A stretch of DNA of 64,000 bases from the NCBI GenBank assembly GCA_016870865.1, contig VGAC01000003.1, positions 62,001 to 126,000 on the forward strand, given 5' to 3'. The DNA is from Actinomycetota bacterium. Lineage in GTDB: Bacteria > Actinomycetota > Acidimicrobiia > Acidimicrobiales > Ilumatobacteraceae. Shown here one piece after another: positions 36,443-44,544 of this stretch. The translations under genes were made by a program, and so were the position numbers. Position 1 is the stretch's first letter, and each line of letters begins with the position of its first letter. The notes beneath the pieces are model-generated. The model was not told the origin of the DNA and searched no databases. It worked only from the letters and a program-made list of their open reading frames with translations.

Positions 36443-37122
36443 CGCTCAACCAGTCGCCCACCAAAGACGAGAGACGCCACGGCAAGACCCACGGCACCAC
36501 CGACGAACTGACCAACGAAAAACATCGGCATAGAGGACGGGTCGATCCCCGCGAATGAATCCGACAACGAACGACCCACGCTGACAGCCGGATTGGCGAA
36601 GCTCGTCGATGAGGTACACCAATACGCCGCCGTGATCCACGCAGCCACCATGTACGGAATCACGCCTGCACGATCGGAGCGGATGAACCCCTCGATCAAC
36701 AACACGAGCACCGCCGTCGCCACCACTTCACCCGCGACGATCGGCCCACCCTCGCGAAGCTTGTCGGAAACGTTCACCACATCGAGACCGAACATTGCGT
36801 TGGCTGTCATCGCACCCAAACATGCACCGACGACCTGCACGATCACAAACGGCAGGACATCCCGACCGGCAAGACGTCCCGCAAGCCACTGCACGACCGA
36901 CACGACCGGGTTGAATTGCGCACCCGAAACCGGGCTGAACAACGTGATGAACAGAATCAAACCACCGGCGGTTGCAATGGTGTTGGCGAGCAGTTGCACC
37001 CCGACCTCATCGCTCAAACGTTCGGCCATGATGCCCGAACCAACGACGACCGTGACGATGCCCCACGTGCCGAGGATCTCGGCGCCGAGGCGACGCCCGA
37101 TCGCGTTGGCGACTTCACTCAA
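36439..37122 (-). CDS. aqpS: MIP/aquaporin-family channel of the arsenic cluster (AqpS-like)
   Basis: Six-helix major intrinsic protein of about 227 residues. The two pore boxes are visible: a modified first box NPV in SGAQFNPVVS and a normal second box NPA in SFANPAVSVGRS, whose arginine belongs to the selectivity filter. Placed between arsI and arsC, it is best read as an arsenite exit channel, as described for AqpS in Sinorhizobium. The TTG at 37122 overlaps the arsI stop (TTGA); a GTG at 37146 would add eight residues. No ars pump gene lies nearby. Confidence 0.85.
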   Translation of the reverse strand: MSEVANAIGRRLGAEILGTWGIVTVVVGSGIMAERLSDEVGVQLLANTIATAGGLILFITLFSPVSGAQFNPVVSVVQWLAGRLAGRDVLPFVIVQVVGACLGAMTANAMFGLDVVNVSDKLREGGPIVAGEVVATAVLVLLIEGFIRSDRAGVIPYMVAAWITAAYWCTSSTSFANPAVSVGRSLSDSFAGIDPSSMPMFFVGQFVGGAVGLAVASLVFGGRLVER

Positions 37123-37577
37123 CAGCAGGTTCCGTCGACGCCACACGACTCGCCCTCGAGCGCAACGTTGATCAGTCGACGTGTTGTCGGTGGTGCAGCC
37201 ATCGCACCGGCATCACCGTCTTCATTGGTCACGGTATAGATCTCCCACGAGATTTCAGGGCCGTGCACCCACACCTTGTCCTGCTGGGCGTAGCAACAAC
37301 TCGTCGCTTCCTGCAGTGTCGTTGCAAGACCCTTTGACTGCGCCGACTCCGCGGCCGCGACAACTTCATCGGTCGATGACACTTCGACACCGATGTGATT
37401 CAGCGTTCCCGGTGCTCCCCCGTTCGCGATCAGCACCAACTTGAGCGGCGGCTCATCGACGACGAAGTTCGCGTAATCGCCACGTACCTTGTGGGGCTGG
37501 ACGCCGAAGAGGTTCGAATAGAACGCGATCGCGCCGGCGAGATCGCCGACGTTGAGGGCAACCTGCACGCGGCTCAT
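37119..37577 (-). CDS. arsI: ArsI/CadI family vicinal-oxygen-chelate protein (C-As lyase-like)
   Basis: Glyoxalase-fold protein of 152 residues closely resembling mycobacterial CadI and ArsI, the lyase that demethylates trivalent methylarsenicals. Metal-ligand candidates Q5, H61 and E112 and the vicinal pair C94-C95 in TSCCYAQQDKVWVHGPE are spaced as in ArsI. The C-terminus adds C145, C151 and C152 in CGVDGTCC, a second potential thiol site. MSRVQVALNV at ATG 37577 gives the family N-terminus; a second ATG lies immediately upstream. First gene of the minus-strand ars unit. Confidence 0.9.
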   Translation of the reverse strand: MSRVQVALNVGDLAGAIAFYSNLFGVQPHKVRGDYANFVVDEPPLKLVLIANGGAPGTLNHIGVEVSSTDEVVAAAESAQSKGLATTLQEATSCCYAQQDKVWVHGPEISWEIYTVTNEDGDAGAMAAPPTTRRLINVALEGESCGVDGTCC

Positions 37578-37583
37578 CATCGC

Positions 37584-37589
37584 ATGATA
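37584..37589 (-). promoter_or_regulatory. candidate -10 box (TATCAT) for leaderless arsI transcript
   Basis: Minus-strand TATCAT is followed by GCGATG and the ATG at 37577, the six-base spacing seen elsewhere. It overlaps the left arm of the inverted repeat at 37585-37612, so ArsR bound there would block it. Confidence 0.45.
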
Positions 37590-37612
37590 TATTGATGATT
37601 GTCTATATGTCA
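37585..37612. promoter_or_regulatory. candidate ArsR operator (imperfect inverted repeat) between arsI and arsR
   Basis: TGATATAT at 37585-37592 faces ATATGTCA at 37605-37612 with a 12-base spacer; seven of eight positions pair. The stretch is strikingly AT-rich against its surroundings and covers both divergent starts, the position expected for an autoregulated ArsR site. Confidence 0.6.
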
Positions 37613-37933
37613 AACGACTGCTGCCCCGCCCCGTTCGGGCGATCGCTCACGCCCCGCGAAGCCGAGCGCTGCGCCAAGGTCTTCGCGGCGCTCGCCGACC
37701 CCGTACGTCTTCGCCTCTACACGATGATCGCCTCGGCCGACGGCGCGGTGTGCGCCTGCTCGTTCGTCGACGCCGTGGATCGGTCGCAACCCACGGTCAG
37801 CCACCACCTAAGGATCCTCCGTGCTTGCGGCTTGGTGCAGGGCACCAAGCGCGGAACCTGGGTGTGGTACTCCGCCAATCCGGAACTGGCGGCAGAGGTC
37901 GCTCAACTGTTGCCGGCGCGCATTTCGGCGTAG
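37607..37933 (+). CDS. arsR: ArsR-family metalloregulator
   Basis: Winged-helix repressor of 108 residues. The recognition part is DRSQPTVSHHLRILRACGLV, preceded by FAALADPVRLRLYTMIAS and followed by the wing GTKRGTWVWYS. Cysteines that could bind As(III) are C5-C6, C49 and C51 (in VCACSF, the place of the ELCVCDL motif) and C74. ATG 37607 is used; ATG 37595 is an alternative that would sit six bases after CATGAT. Divergent from arsI, and its 3-prime end overlaps the patA end by 31 bases. Confidence 0.88.
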   Translation: MSNDCCPAPFGRSLTPREAERCAKVFAALADPVRLRLYTMIASADGAVCACSFVDAVDRSQPTVSHHLRILRACGLVQGTKRGTWVWYSANPELAAEVAQLLPARISA

Positions 37934-38832
37934 CCGGGGTCGCTCGGCCAGTTCGGCTGGAACATGTGCCACTGCTCCGGCGCGCGGCGGATGAGTGACT
38001 CGAGTTCCGTTGCCAGTTTCTGTGTTCCCGCGGCGACGTCGTCGCGCAGCCTGCCGGTGCGGGTCAAGTCGATGGGCGCCCGCACGATCGCATGGTGGCC
38101 GTTGTAGCGATCGGTGAAGTACACCGCCGCGGCGATGAGCGGTGCCCCCGAGCGGATGGCGAGCGTGACTGGCCCGCCGGGCAGCGTGGTGGTTTCACCG
38201 AAGAATTCGACCGGCAGACCGTCACCTTTCAAGTCGCGGTCGCACAGCAGACACACGATGTGGTTGTCTCGCAGTGCCGAGAGGATGTCGGCGGCGATGC
38301 CCTCGCCCAGCGGGACGACGTTCATGCCCAGGTTCGTGCGCAGATTGGTGAACCACTCGAAGAGTTCGGGTGGCTGCAACGGCTCGACAACCACGGTCGC
38401 CTTGTAGTTTCGGTCGGCGAGCCAACGTCCCGCCCACTCCCAGCCACCGAGGTGTGGAAGGGCCAGGATCACGCCCTTGCCCTTGCCGAGGCCCTCGATG
38501 ACCCGTTCGAAACCGTCGAGCGTGAACGAGTTGTCGACGACTTCGCGCGGCAGGCTGGGGAGGCGAAAACTCTCGACGTAGTAGCGCGCGTAACTGTCGA
38601 ACGACTCCTGCACCGCCGCACGCAGTCGGCGCCGGTCGAGATCAGGCCGAACGCGACGGATGTGGCGTTCGATGATGCTGCGCCGCGACTGCAGCGATGC
38701 CGAAGCGGTGTAGCCAATGAGCCGTGCGCTCGCATATGCAAGAGGACCGGGCGTCAGTTGAGCGAAAAGACTGGCCATCTTGTAGGCGCCGACCGTGAAC
38801 GTGTCGGTTGCCGACTCGCGGAGCGTGGCCAT
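37903..38832 (-). CDS. patA: phosphatidylinositol mannoside acyltransferase-like protein
   Basis: Member of the LpxL/HtrB-like acyltransferase family, 309 residues, expected to acylate the mannose of PIM1 or PIM2 at the membrane. The HX4E motif is H127-E132 in LPHLGGWEWAG, followed by VVEPLQPPELFEW, CLLCDRDLKGDGLPVEFFG, LPGGPVTLAIRSGAPLI and a C-terminal PEQWHMFQPNW. Assignment as PatA rests on its position directly after pgsA, with pimA beyond the arsenic cluster. GTG-type start at 38832, 12 bases after pgsA. Confidence 0.85.
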   Translation of the reverse strand: MATLRESATDTFTVGAYKMASLFAQLTPGPLAYASARLIGYTASASLQSRRSIIERHIRRVRPDLDRRRLRAAVQESFDSYARYYVESFRLPSLPREVVDNSFTLDGFERVIEGLGKGKGVILALPHLGGWEWAGRWLADRNYKATVVVEPLQPPELFEWFTNLRTNLGMNVVPLGEGIAADILSALRDNHIVCLLCDRDLKGDGLPVEFFGETTTLPGGPVTLAIRSGAPLIAAAVYFTDRYNGHHAIVRAPIDLTRTGRLRDDVAAGTQKLATELESLIRRAPEQWHMFQPNWPSDPGYAEMRAGNS

Positions 38833-38844
38833 CGCGCCGTGAGA

Positions 38845-39528
38845 TCAGCGCGCGCGGCGCCGCGCCGACGCACGACGCTGCAGGCGGGCCGCTTTGCGCG
38901 AGGCCCTGCGGACTTGACGCTGCTCGATGCGAACCTCGGCAATCGGCGCAACGGCGGCTTGGCTCCACACCCTCGAGAAACGCTGGACCGCCGTGATCGA
39001 CGTGAGGACGAGCATCACCCAGAGAATCGGCACGAGGGCCGAATCAAAGAGCAGGCCAATGCAAAGAAGGATGATCCGCTCGGCACGTTCCATCAGACCG
39101 CCCTTGGCCTGCAGACCGAGCGATTCGGCTTTCGCCCGCTCGTAGCTGATCGTGGACGAGACACCCATCACCGCCATCGGAAGGATCGCAATGTGGCCGC
39201 CGTCGCGGGACACCAGGAACCAGGCGATGCCGCCGAGGAGAAAGCCGTCGGTGACGCGATCAATGACCGAATCAAAGAACGCCCCACGCTGACTGGCGAG
39301 GTTGCCGGCCTTGGCAACGGCACCGTCGAGCAGGTCGGGCAGGGCGGCGAGGATGACGAGCAACAAACCCGCGCGCAACGCGCCCATACCTATGGCGACA
39401 GCGGCGGCAACCGCGAGAACGAGCCCGACGATGGTCAAGACGTCCGGCGTCACACCCGCACGGCGCAGCGATTCGCCCATCGGACGCACGGCGCGCTCGA
39501 CCTGGGATTTCCAGTTTCCGTCGAACAT
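38845..39528 (-). CDS. pgsA: CDP-alcohol phosphatidyltransferase (phosphatidylinositol phosphate synthase-like)
   Basis: Integral membrane enzyme of 227 residues joining CDP-diacylglycerol to an inositol phosphate head group, first step toward phosphatidylinositol. The CDP-alcohol motif is present as DLLDGAVAK, eight residues, then RGAFFDSVIDR, so all four aspartates remain while the usual AR is AK. Several membrane helices follow, then a strongly basic C-terminus. The longer open frame upstream is not conserved; ATG 39528 begins MFDGNWKSQVERAVRP. Context with patA and HIT matches mycobacterial pgsA1. Confidence 0.88.
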   Translation of the reverse strand: MFDGNWKSQVERAVRPMGESLRRAGVTPDVLTIVGLVLAVAAAVAIGMGALRAGLLLVILAALPDLLDGAVAKAGNLASQRGAFFDSVIDRVTDGFLLGGIAWFLVSRDGGHIAILPMAVMGVSSTISYERAKAESLGLQAKGGLMERAERIILLCIGLLFDSALVPILWVMLVLTSITAVQRFSRVWSQAAVAPIAEVRIEQRQVRRASRKAARLQRRASARRRAR

Positions 39529-39554
39529 GGTCTCTAAGGGTAATCCCCCGTGCC

Positions 39555-40058
39555 TCAATCGGCGGGTTTTGCCCCGTCGGGGTTGGCCTCGGTGAGTTTC
39601 TCCAACACCGAGCCGTTGAGGGCGTCGACGAGCACCAGGCCGCGACGCAACGGGGGCTCCTCGGCGCTGTAGCAGAACACACGCCATGTGGGCCGGCTGC
39701 GAATGCCGCGCCACACCTGTTGGGCCGAGGCGTGACCGACGGCGAAACCAACGGCGCGCGTCGCAACCACCAGTGCCTGCTTTTCGTCGACCACCATCCG
39801 CCATCCCGATGTGATGCTCATCAGACCGACGGCGGTGAGAATGATCGCGGCGGCAATCCATCCGCCGTTGACCATCGGTGAATCGGTACCACCGACCAGG
39901 CGTACGAGCACGCACAACGCGGCGAGCACGAGGTAGATGACGCCGGGAATGCGACGACGGCTGTTGTCGGGAAACTCGTATGCACCGCTGAACGCGGTGA
40001 TGTTCAAGTCTTCGGGAAGCGCGTCGCGGATGTCGTCTCCGTGATCGGGGTTTGCCAC
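39555..40058 (-). CDS. two-helix membrane protein of unknown function
   Basis: A 167-residue protein with an acidic N-terminus, two membrane helices (about 38-56 and 64-82) and a C-terminal soluble part beginning SGWRMVVDEKQALVVATRAVGF that resembles PH-like domains of bacterial membrane proteins, only weakly. It sits between HIT and pgsA, a place without such a gene in mycobacteria. GTG start at 40058, nine bases after HIT. No catalytic motif. Confidence 0.7.
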   Translation of the reverse strand: MANPDHGDDIRDALPEDLNITAFSGAYEFPDNSRRRIPGVIYLVLAALCVLVRLVGGTDSPMVNGGWIAAAIILTAVGLMSITSGWRMVVDEKQALVVATRAVGFAVGHASAQQVWRGIRSRPTWRVFCYSAEEPPLRRGLVLVDALNGSVLEKLTEANPDGAKPAD

Positions 40059-40067
40059 GTCCCCACC

Positions 40068-40589
40068 CTAGAGGCGGCACCAGGCTTCGCGTAGTTTTGC
40101 CGCCGAATCGACGAGTGATTCTGGGAGAGTGCGCGTGTTCGCAACCGCGGTCATGAAATTGCCGTCGCCGACCCATCGCGGAACCACATGTACGTGCAAA
40201 TGATCGGAAATGCTGCCGCCCGCGGGTGGTCCGAGGTTGATACCAACGTTCACGCCCTGCGGCGAGTACGCGGCCTTGAGTGCCCGCACCCCCTGTGTGA
40301 CGAGCGACCACAGTTCGCCGGACTCGGCGGTCGACAGATCCTCGAGGTTGGGCACTTCGCGGTAGGGCAAAACGAGCATGTGACCGGATGCGTACGGGTA
40401 CGCGTTGAGAATCGCGAAACACTCCTCGCCCCGGCGCACGATGTGCGCCTCGTCATCGGAGAGTCCGGCGTTGAGGATTCGCGTGAAGATCGAACCACCC
40501 TCGACGGGCAGCGGATCGCCGGCAGTCTCCCCCCACCGCTGCACGTAGGCGGCCCGCCAGCCGTTCCAGAGATGATCAAGCATTTGCAT
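40068..40589 (-). CDS. HIT-family nucleotide hydrolase/phosphorylase
   Basis: Histidine-triad protein of 173 residues with the signature HLHVHVVPR and the upstream segment NAYPYASGHMLVLPYREV. The length and the thrS-HIT-pgsA order match the actinobacterial HIT protein equivalent to Rv2613c, reported as a diadenosine tetraphosphate phosphorylase, so a role in Ap4A turnover next to thrS is plausible. ATG 40589, overlapping the thrS stop by 14 bases; ATG 40583 is also possible. Confidence 0.9.
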   Translation of the reverse strand: MQMLDHLWNGWRAAYVQRWGETAGDPLPVEGGSIFTRILNAGLSDDEAHIVRRGEECFAILNAYPYASGHMLVLPYREVPNLEDLSTAESGELWSLVTQGVRALKAAYSPQGVNVGINLGPPAGGSISDHLHVHVVPRWVGDGNFMTAVANTRTLPESLVDSAAKLREAWCRL

Positions 40590-42549
40590 CGTCCGCGTTG
40601 ACGTCGGTGGCGACCCTCACCACGAACTCCTCGAGGCGAACATCGCGCTCAACCTCGCCGTCACGCGGGTTGACCCCCACCGTCAAGTTGGCCACATCGT
40701 CGTCACCGACAACGAGAACGTACGGGATCTTCTCCATCTTCGCACTGCGGATGCGCTTGCCGAGTTGGTCGTTGGCATGGATCACCTCAACACGAAAACC
40801 TTCGCGCTGCAGGCGCTCAGCGACACCCGTCGCGTAGGACTCGTGTGCCGAGGCAACGGGCAACAGACGAATCTGCACGGGGGCGAGCCAGGTCGGCAGG
40901 GCGCCGGCGTAGTGCTCGAGTAACACTGCGAAGAACCGCTCGACGGAACCAAAGAGCGCACGGTGCAGCATGATCGGCCGGTGGCGCTGTGAGTCGGCAC
41001 CGACGTACTCCAGGTCGAAGCGTTGCGGCAGGTTGAAATCGCACTGGATCGTCGACAGCTGCCACGTGCGGCCGATCGCGTCCCGCACGTCGATGTCGAT
41101 CTTCGGCCCGTAGAAGGCGGCATCGCCTTCCTTGATTTTGTAGGCCAATCCGTACTTGTCGAGCGCGGCCCGGAGGGCCCCGGTGGCCTTGTCCCAGATG
41201 GCGTCGTCACCGACGTACTTGGCCGGGTCTTTCGTGCTGAGGTTCGCAGTGAAGTCCCTGAAACCGAACCGACGCAGAACACTCATCACGAAATCGAGCA
41301 GCGATGCGATTTCGTCCTGCAACTGGTCCTCTGTGCAGTAGATGTGGCTGTCATCTTGTGTGAAGCCACGGATGCGCATCAGGCCGTGCAGCGTGCCCGC
41401 GCGCTCGTAGCGGTAGACGGTGCCCAGTTCGTACAGTCGCATCGGAAGCTCCCGGTAGCTGCGACCGCGACCCGCGAAGATCAGGCAGTGCATCGGGCAG
41501 TTCATCGGCTTCGGGTAGTAGACGCCGTTGTCCATCTCCATTGGCGGGTACATGCCGTCGCGATAGAAGTCGAGGTGGCCGGAGGTCTGGAAGAGATTCG
41601 CGTTCGCGATGTGCGGAGTGAAGACGAACTGGTACCCGCCGTTCTGGTGACGTTCGCGGCTGTAGTCCTCCATCAACTTGCGCACGATGGCGCCCTTGGG
41701 ATGCCACACTGCGAGGCCGCCACCCAGTTCCGGGGGGAACGACAGCAGGTCCTGTTCGACGGCGAGACGACGATGGTCGCGCTTCTCTGCTTCGGCGAGG
41801 CGGTGCAGGTGTCCGTCCAGAGCGGCTTTCGATTCCCATGCGGTGCCGTAGATGCGTTGCAGCATCGGACCCTTTTCCGACGAACGCCAATGCGCACCCG
41901 CCACTTTCATGAGCGCGAAATGCCCCAGCCTGCCCGTGGACGGCACGTGCGGCCCCCGACACAGGTCGACGAACGACTCGGTGTTGCGGTACACGCTGAT
42001 GGTTTCACCGCCACCGACTTCGCCCGCATCGGCGCCGTCGGCCGCCCCCGAGGTCACCCGCTCGATGATCTCGCGCTTGTAGGGCTGGTCGGCGAAGAGA
42101 CGCAGGGCTTCGTCCACCGCGACCTCGGAACGCACGAAGCGCTGGTCGGCCTTGACGATCTCGCGCATTTTTTCACTGATCGAGCCGAGATCGGTTTCGG
42201 AGAACGTGCGTCCACCCGGCAGGTCGAAGTCGTAATAGAAACCGTCTTCGATGGCGGGCCCGATCGAAAACTTGGCGCCCGGGAACAGTTGCGTGACCGC
42301 TTGGGCGAGAACATGGGCGGTGGAGTGCCGCAAAACGTGCCGGCCGGCATCGCTGTCGGCGGTGATGATCGCAACGGTTGCACCCTCGGGCAGCGGCGCG
42401 TCGAGGTCGGCTTCGGATCCGTCGACGAGCGCGGCGAGTGCCGCCTTGGCGAGCCGCGAGCCGATCGCTGCGGCAAGGTCGGCGGCGGTCGAACCCGACG
42501 CCAATTCGCGCGCGGAGCCGTCGGGGAGTTTGACCGTCAGCGTCGACAT
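40576..42549 (-). CDS. thrS: threonyl-tRNA synthetase
   Basis: Class IIa synthetase of 657 residues. An N-terminal TGS domain (about 1-65) is followed by the editing domain with HSTAHVLAQAV and its zinc-type histidines, the catalytic core with the zinc cysteine in KPMNCPMHCLIF, RYERAGTLHGLMRIRGFTQDDSHIYC (motif 2, quoted here as family landmarks), and motif 3 HRALFGSVERFFAVLLEH, then the anticodon-binding domain. ATG at 42549. First gene of thrS-HIT-membrane protein-pgsA-patA. Confidence 0.97.
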   Translation of the reverse strand: MSTLTVKLPDGSARELASGSTAADLAAAIGSRLAKAALAALVDGSEADLDAPLPEGATVAIITADSDAGRHVLRHSTAHVLAQAVTQLFPGAKFSIGPAIEDGFYYDFDLPGGRTFSETDLGSISEKMREIVKADQRFVRSEVAVDEALRLFADQPYKREIIERVTSGAADGADAGEVGGGETISVYRNTESFVDLCRGPHVPSTGRLGHFALMKVAGAHWRSSEKGPMLQRIYGTAWESKAALDGHLHRLAEAEKRDHRRLAVEQDLLSFPPELGGGLAVWHPKGAIVRKLMEDYSRERHQNGGYQFVFTPHIANANLFQTSGHLDFYRDGMYPPMEMDNGVYYPKPMNCPMHCLIFAGRGRSYRELPMRLYELGTVYRYERAGTLHGLMRIRGFTQDDSHIYCTEDQLQDEIASLLDFVMSVLRRFGFRDFTANLSTKDPAKYVGDDAIWDKATGALRAALDKYGLAYKIKEGDAAFYGPKIDIDVRDAIGRTWQLSTIQCDFNLPQRFDLEYVGADSQRHRPIMLHRALFGSVERFFAVLLEHYAGALPTWLAPVQIRLLPVASAHESYATGVAERLQREGFRVEVIHANDQLGKRIRSAKMEKIPYVLVVGDDDVANLTVGVNPRDGEVERDVRLEEFVVRVATDVNADDANA

Positions 42550-42561
42550 AACGCCTCGAGT

Positions 42562-43320
42562 CTATGGCGAGACGGCCACCGCGCTCTGGCTGTTTTCGGC
42601 GGCAACGACGGTGCCGCCCTTGGTCGCATACGTGTTGCGGTACTCCTGGCCCGTCAACTCGCGGATCTCGAACATCAGCTCATCGGTGATCTCGCGCAGC
42701 ACCATGTGATCGGCCTCGCGATCGGAGTAACGCGACACGTCGATGGGTTGACCGATGCGAATCGAACAGCGCATGTTGAACCGCGGGAAGTTCACCTTCG
42801 GCACGACGGAGTCGGGCGGCTGGATCTCCCGCGTGCCGGTGATGCCAACGGGCAGGATCGGACATCCGACCGCCAACGCGAGACGCGCAGCACCCGTGCG
42901 ACCCTTGTAGAGCATTCCGTCGCGGCTGCGCGTTCCCTCGGGGAAGATGCCGAACAACTCGCCGCGACGCAGCACGGCCTCGGCAGCCCCGAGCGCCGCC
43001 GCACTTTTGTCGCCGCCGGAACGGTCGATGGGAATCATCCCCATGGCGGGAAAGAACTTCCGCGTTTTCCAGGAATCCAGGTACTCGGCCTTGCCCACGA
43101 AACTGATTGCGCGGGGCACGAGCATCATCAAGAATGCACTGTCGAGAAAACTCACGTGGTTCGGACACAGAATTGCGGGACCCGACCTCGGCAGGCGATC
43201 GAAACCTTCGAGGTCGAAACGCCACAAGGACTTGATCGCTGGGCGCACGACACGGCGCACCGTGCGCTGAAGGGCGCCGGCCCCTTGGTATGCCATTCGT
43301 GTGTCGCCCGAAGCCTCCAT
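42562..43320 (-). CDS. plsC: 1-acyl-glycerol-3-phosphate acyltransferase (PlsC family)
   Basis: Membrane-associated acyltransferase of 252 residues for phosphatidic acid synthesis. The catalytic NHx4D is N54-H55...D60 in CPNHVSFLDS; FPEGTRSRDG, the glycerol-phosphate binding block, lies near 119-128, then a GAARLALAVGCPILPVGI segment. The ATG at 43320 is preferred as it has GAGG at the right distance; the open frame extends another 26 codons upstream without conservation. Followed by thrS after 12 bases. Confidence 0.9.
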   Translation of the reverse strand: MEASGDTRMAYQGAGALQRTVRRVVRPAIKSLWRFDLEGFDRLPRSGPAILCPNHVSFLDSAFLMMLVPRAISFVGKAEYLDSWKTRKFFPAMGMIPIDRSGGDKSAAALGAAEAVLRRGELFGIFPEGTRSRDGMLYKGRTGAARLALAVGCPILPVGITGTREIQPPDSVVPKVNFPRFNMRCSIRIGQPIDVSRYSDREADHMVLREITDELMFEIRELTGQEYRNTYATKGGTVVAAENSQSAVAVSP

Positions 43321-43416
43321 GACCGCCTCAGAGTAGGTCTGCTCGGCAAAAAGTGACGAAGGCTGCTTGTCAACGCTGTGTGAACTTCTTCGCACCACCC
43401 GCCGGCGGTTTTTGCG

Positions 43417-44544
43417 CTAGCTGAGCCGCACCCCGAGCAGGGCTGCCGCGGCCGTCACATCGCGTCCGGCGCGGGCCGCCTGGTCGATGGCGTCGAGGGC
43501 CGCGGGGGTGGCAAGGTCGTCATCGAGACAGGTCCGCACGGCTTGGAGTACACCGTCGTCGGGCCCGCCGCCGTTCGCCGTCGAGCGCCACTGCGCAAGG
43601 CGGGCGGCGGCGGCGGGCATGATGCCCTCGTTCCACTCCCATTCGGTGCGGTAGTGGTGGGACATGATACCCAGACGGATGACACGCGGGTCCCACTGGC
43701 GACGCAGGGCGTCGACGAAGACGAGATTGCCCCGACTCTTTGACATCTTGTGGCCGTCCATGAAGACCATGGCGACATGCATCCAATGACGCACGAAGGT
43801 CTGGCCCGTCGCAGCCTCGGACTGGGCCCGCTCGCACTCGTGATGCGGAAAGATGAGATCCGAACCCCCGCCGTGGAGGTCGATCGTCGATCCCAGTTCG
43901 CGAAGTGCCAGAGCCGAGCATTCGATGTGCCAACCCGGACGACCCGGACCCCACATCGTGTCCCAGGAGGGCTCGTCACCCCTGCTGGTCTGCCAGAGAA
44001 CGAAGTCGAGCGGATGACGCTTGTTGGGGTCGTCGACGTTGCCGCCGCGCTCGCGGGCGACGGCGACCATCTCGTCGTGCGTGTGGTGCGACACCGACCC
44101 GAAGGCTGGGGACTTGGCGACGTCGAAGTAGACGTTGCCGCCCGCCTGGTAGGCGTATCCGCGGTCCAGGACCATGCCGATGAAGCCACGGATGTCGGCG
44201 ATCGCCGACGACGCACGGGGTGTGCTGTGCATCGGGAGCATCTCGAGTGCGGCCATGTCGGCCTCGAATCGTGCCTCCTCTCCCGCCGCCAGGTCGAGGT
44301 AGTGAACCCCTAGGTCGCGGGCCTTTGCGAAAAGCGGGTCGTCGACGTCGGTGACATTGCGTACGCACTTCACCACGTGGCCGAGGTCGATGAGCCGACG
44401 CTGCAACACGTCATAGGCGAGGAATGTCGCGGCATGACCCAGATGCGTCGCGTCGTAGGGCGTGATGCCGCACGTGTACATGAGAACGGTCGGACCGGGC
44501 TCGAAGGGCACGACCGCCTGGCGGGCCGTGTCATACAGACGCAT
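43417..44544 (-). CDS. mshC: cysteine:1D-myo-inosityl glucosaminide ligase (mycothiol biosynthesis)
   Basis: CysRS-like ligase that joins cysteine to GlcN-inositol in mycothiol synthesis. The 375 residues are shorter than cysteinyl-tRNA synthetases and lack the tRNA-binding C-terminus. The N-terminal block YTCGITPYDATHLGHA is the MshC form (CysRS has CGPTVYNYAHIGN); HLGH 34-37 and the zinc cysteine C25 are visible, with KMSKSRGNL later. The start codon shares a base with the npdG stop (TGATG). Function supports the presence of mycothiol in this organism. Confidence 0.93.
   Translation of the reverse strand: MRLYDTARQAVVPFEPGPTVLMYTCGITPYDATHLGHAATFLAYDVLQRRLIDLGHVVKCVRNVTDVDDPLFAKARDLGVHYLDLAAGEEARFEADMAALEMLPMHSTPRASSAIADIRGFIGMVLDRGYAYQAGGNVYFDVAKSPAFGSVSHHTHDEMVAVARERGGNVDDPNKRHPLDFVLWQTSRGDEPSWDTMWGPGRPGWHIECSALALRELGSTIDLHGGGSDLIFPHHECERAQSEAATGQTFVRHWMHVAMVFMDGHKMSKSRGNLVFVDALRRQWDPRVIRLGIMSHHYRTEWEWNEGIMPAAAARLAQWRSTANGGGPDDGVLQAVRTCLDDDLATPAALDAIDQAARAGRDVTAAAALLGVRLS

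Noticed and set aside
36439-37146. Aquaporin start at GTG 37146
   Set aside because: Not excluded, but the TTG overlapping the arsI stop gives a start nearer the usual N-terminus.
36032-37933. Recent mobile island with transposase or att sites
   Set aside because: No transposase, integrase, flanking repeats or tRNA gene is seen; gene ends overlap neighbours.
38845-40422. 525-residue open frame as a long pgsA
   Set aside because: Only the last 227 residues are conserved; the upstream part is antisense-like arginine-rich sequence overlapping the membrane protein gene and HIT in another frame.
41023-43356. 777-codon plus-strand open frame
   Set aside because: Entirely antisense to thrS and plsC, with composition of a mirrored GC-rich gene and no recognisable domain.
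43417-44544. Cysteinyl-tRNA synthetase
   Set aside because: Too short and carries the MshC form CGITPYDATHLGHA.
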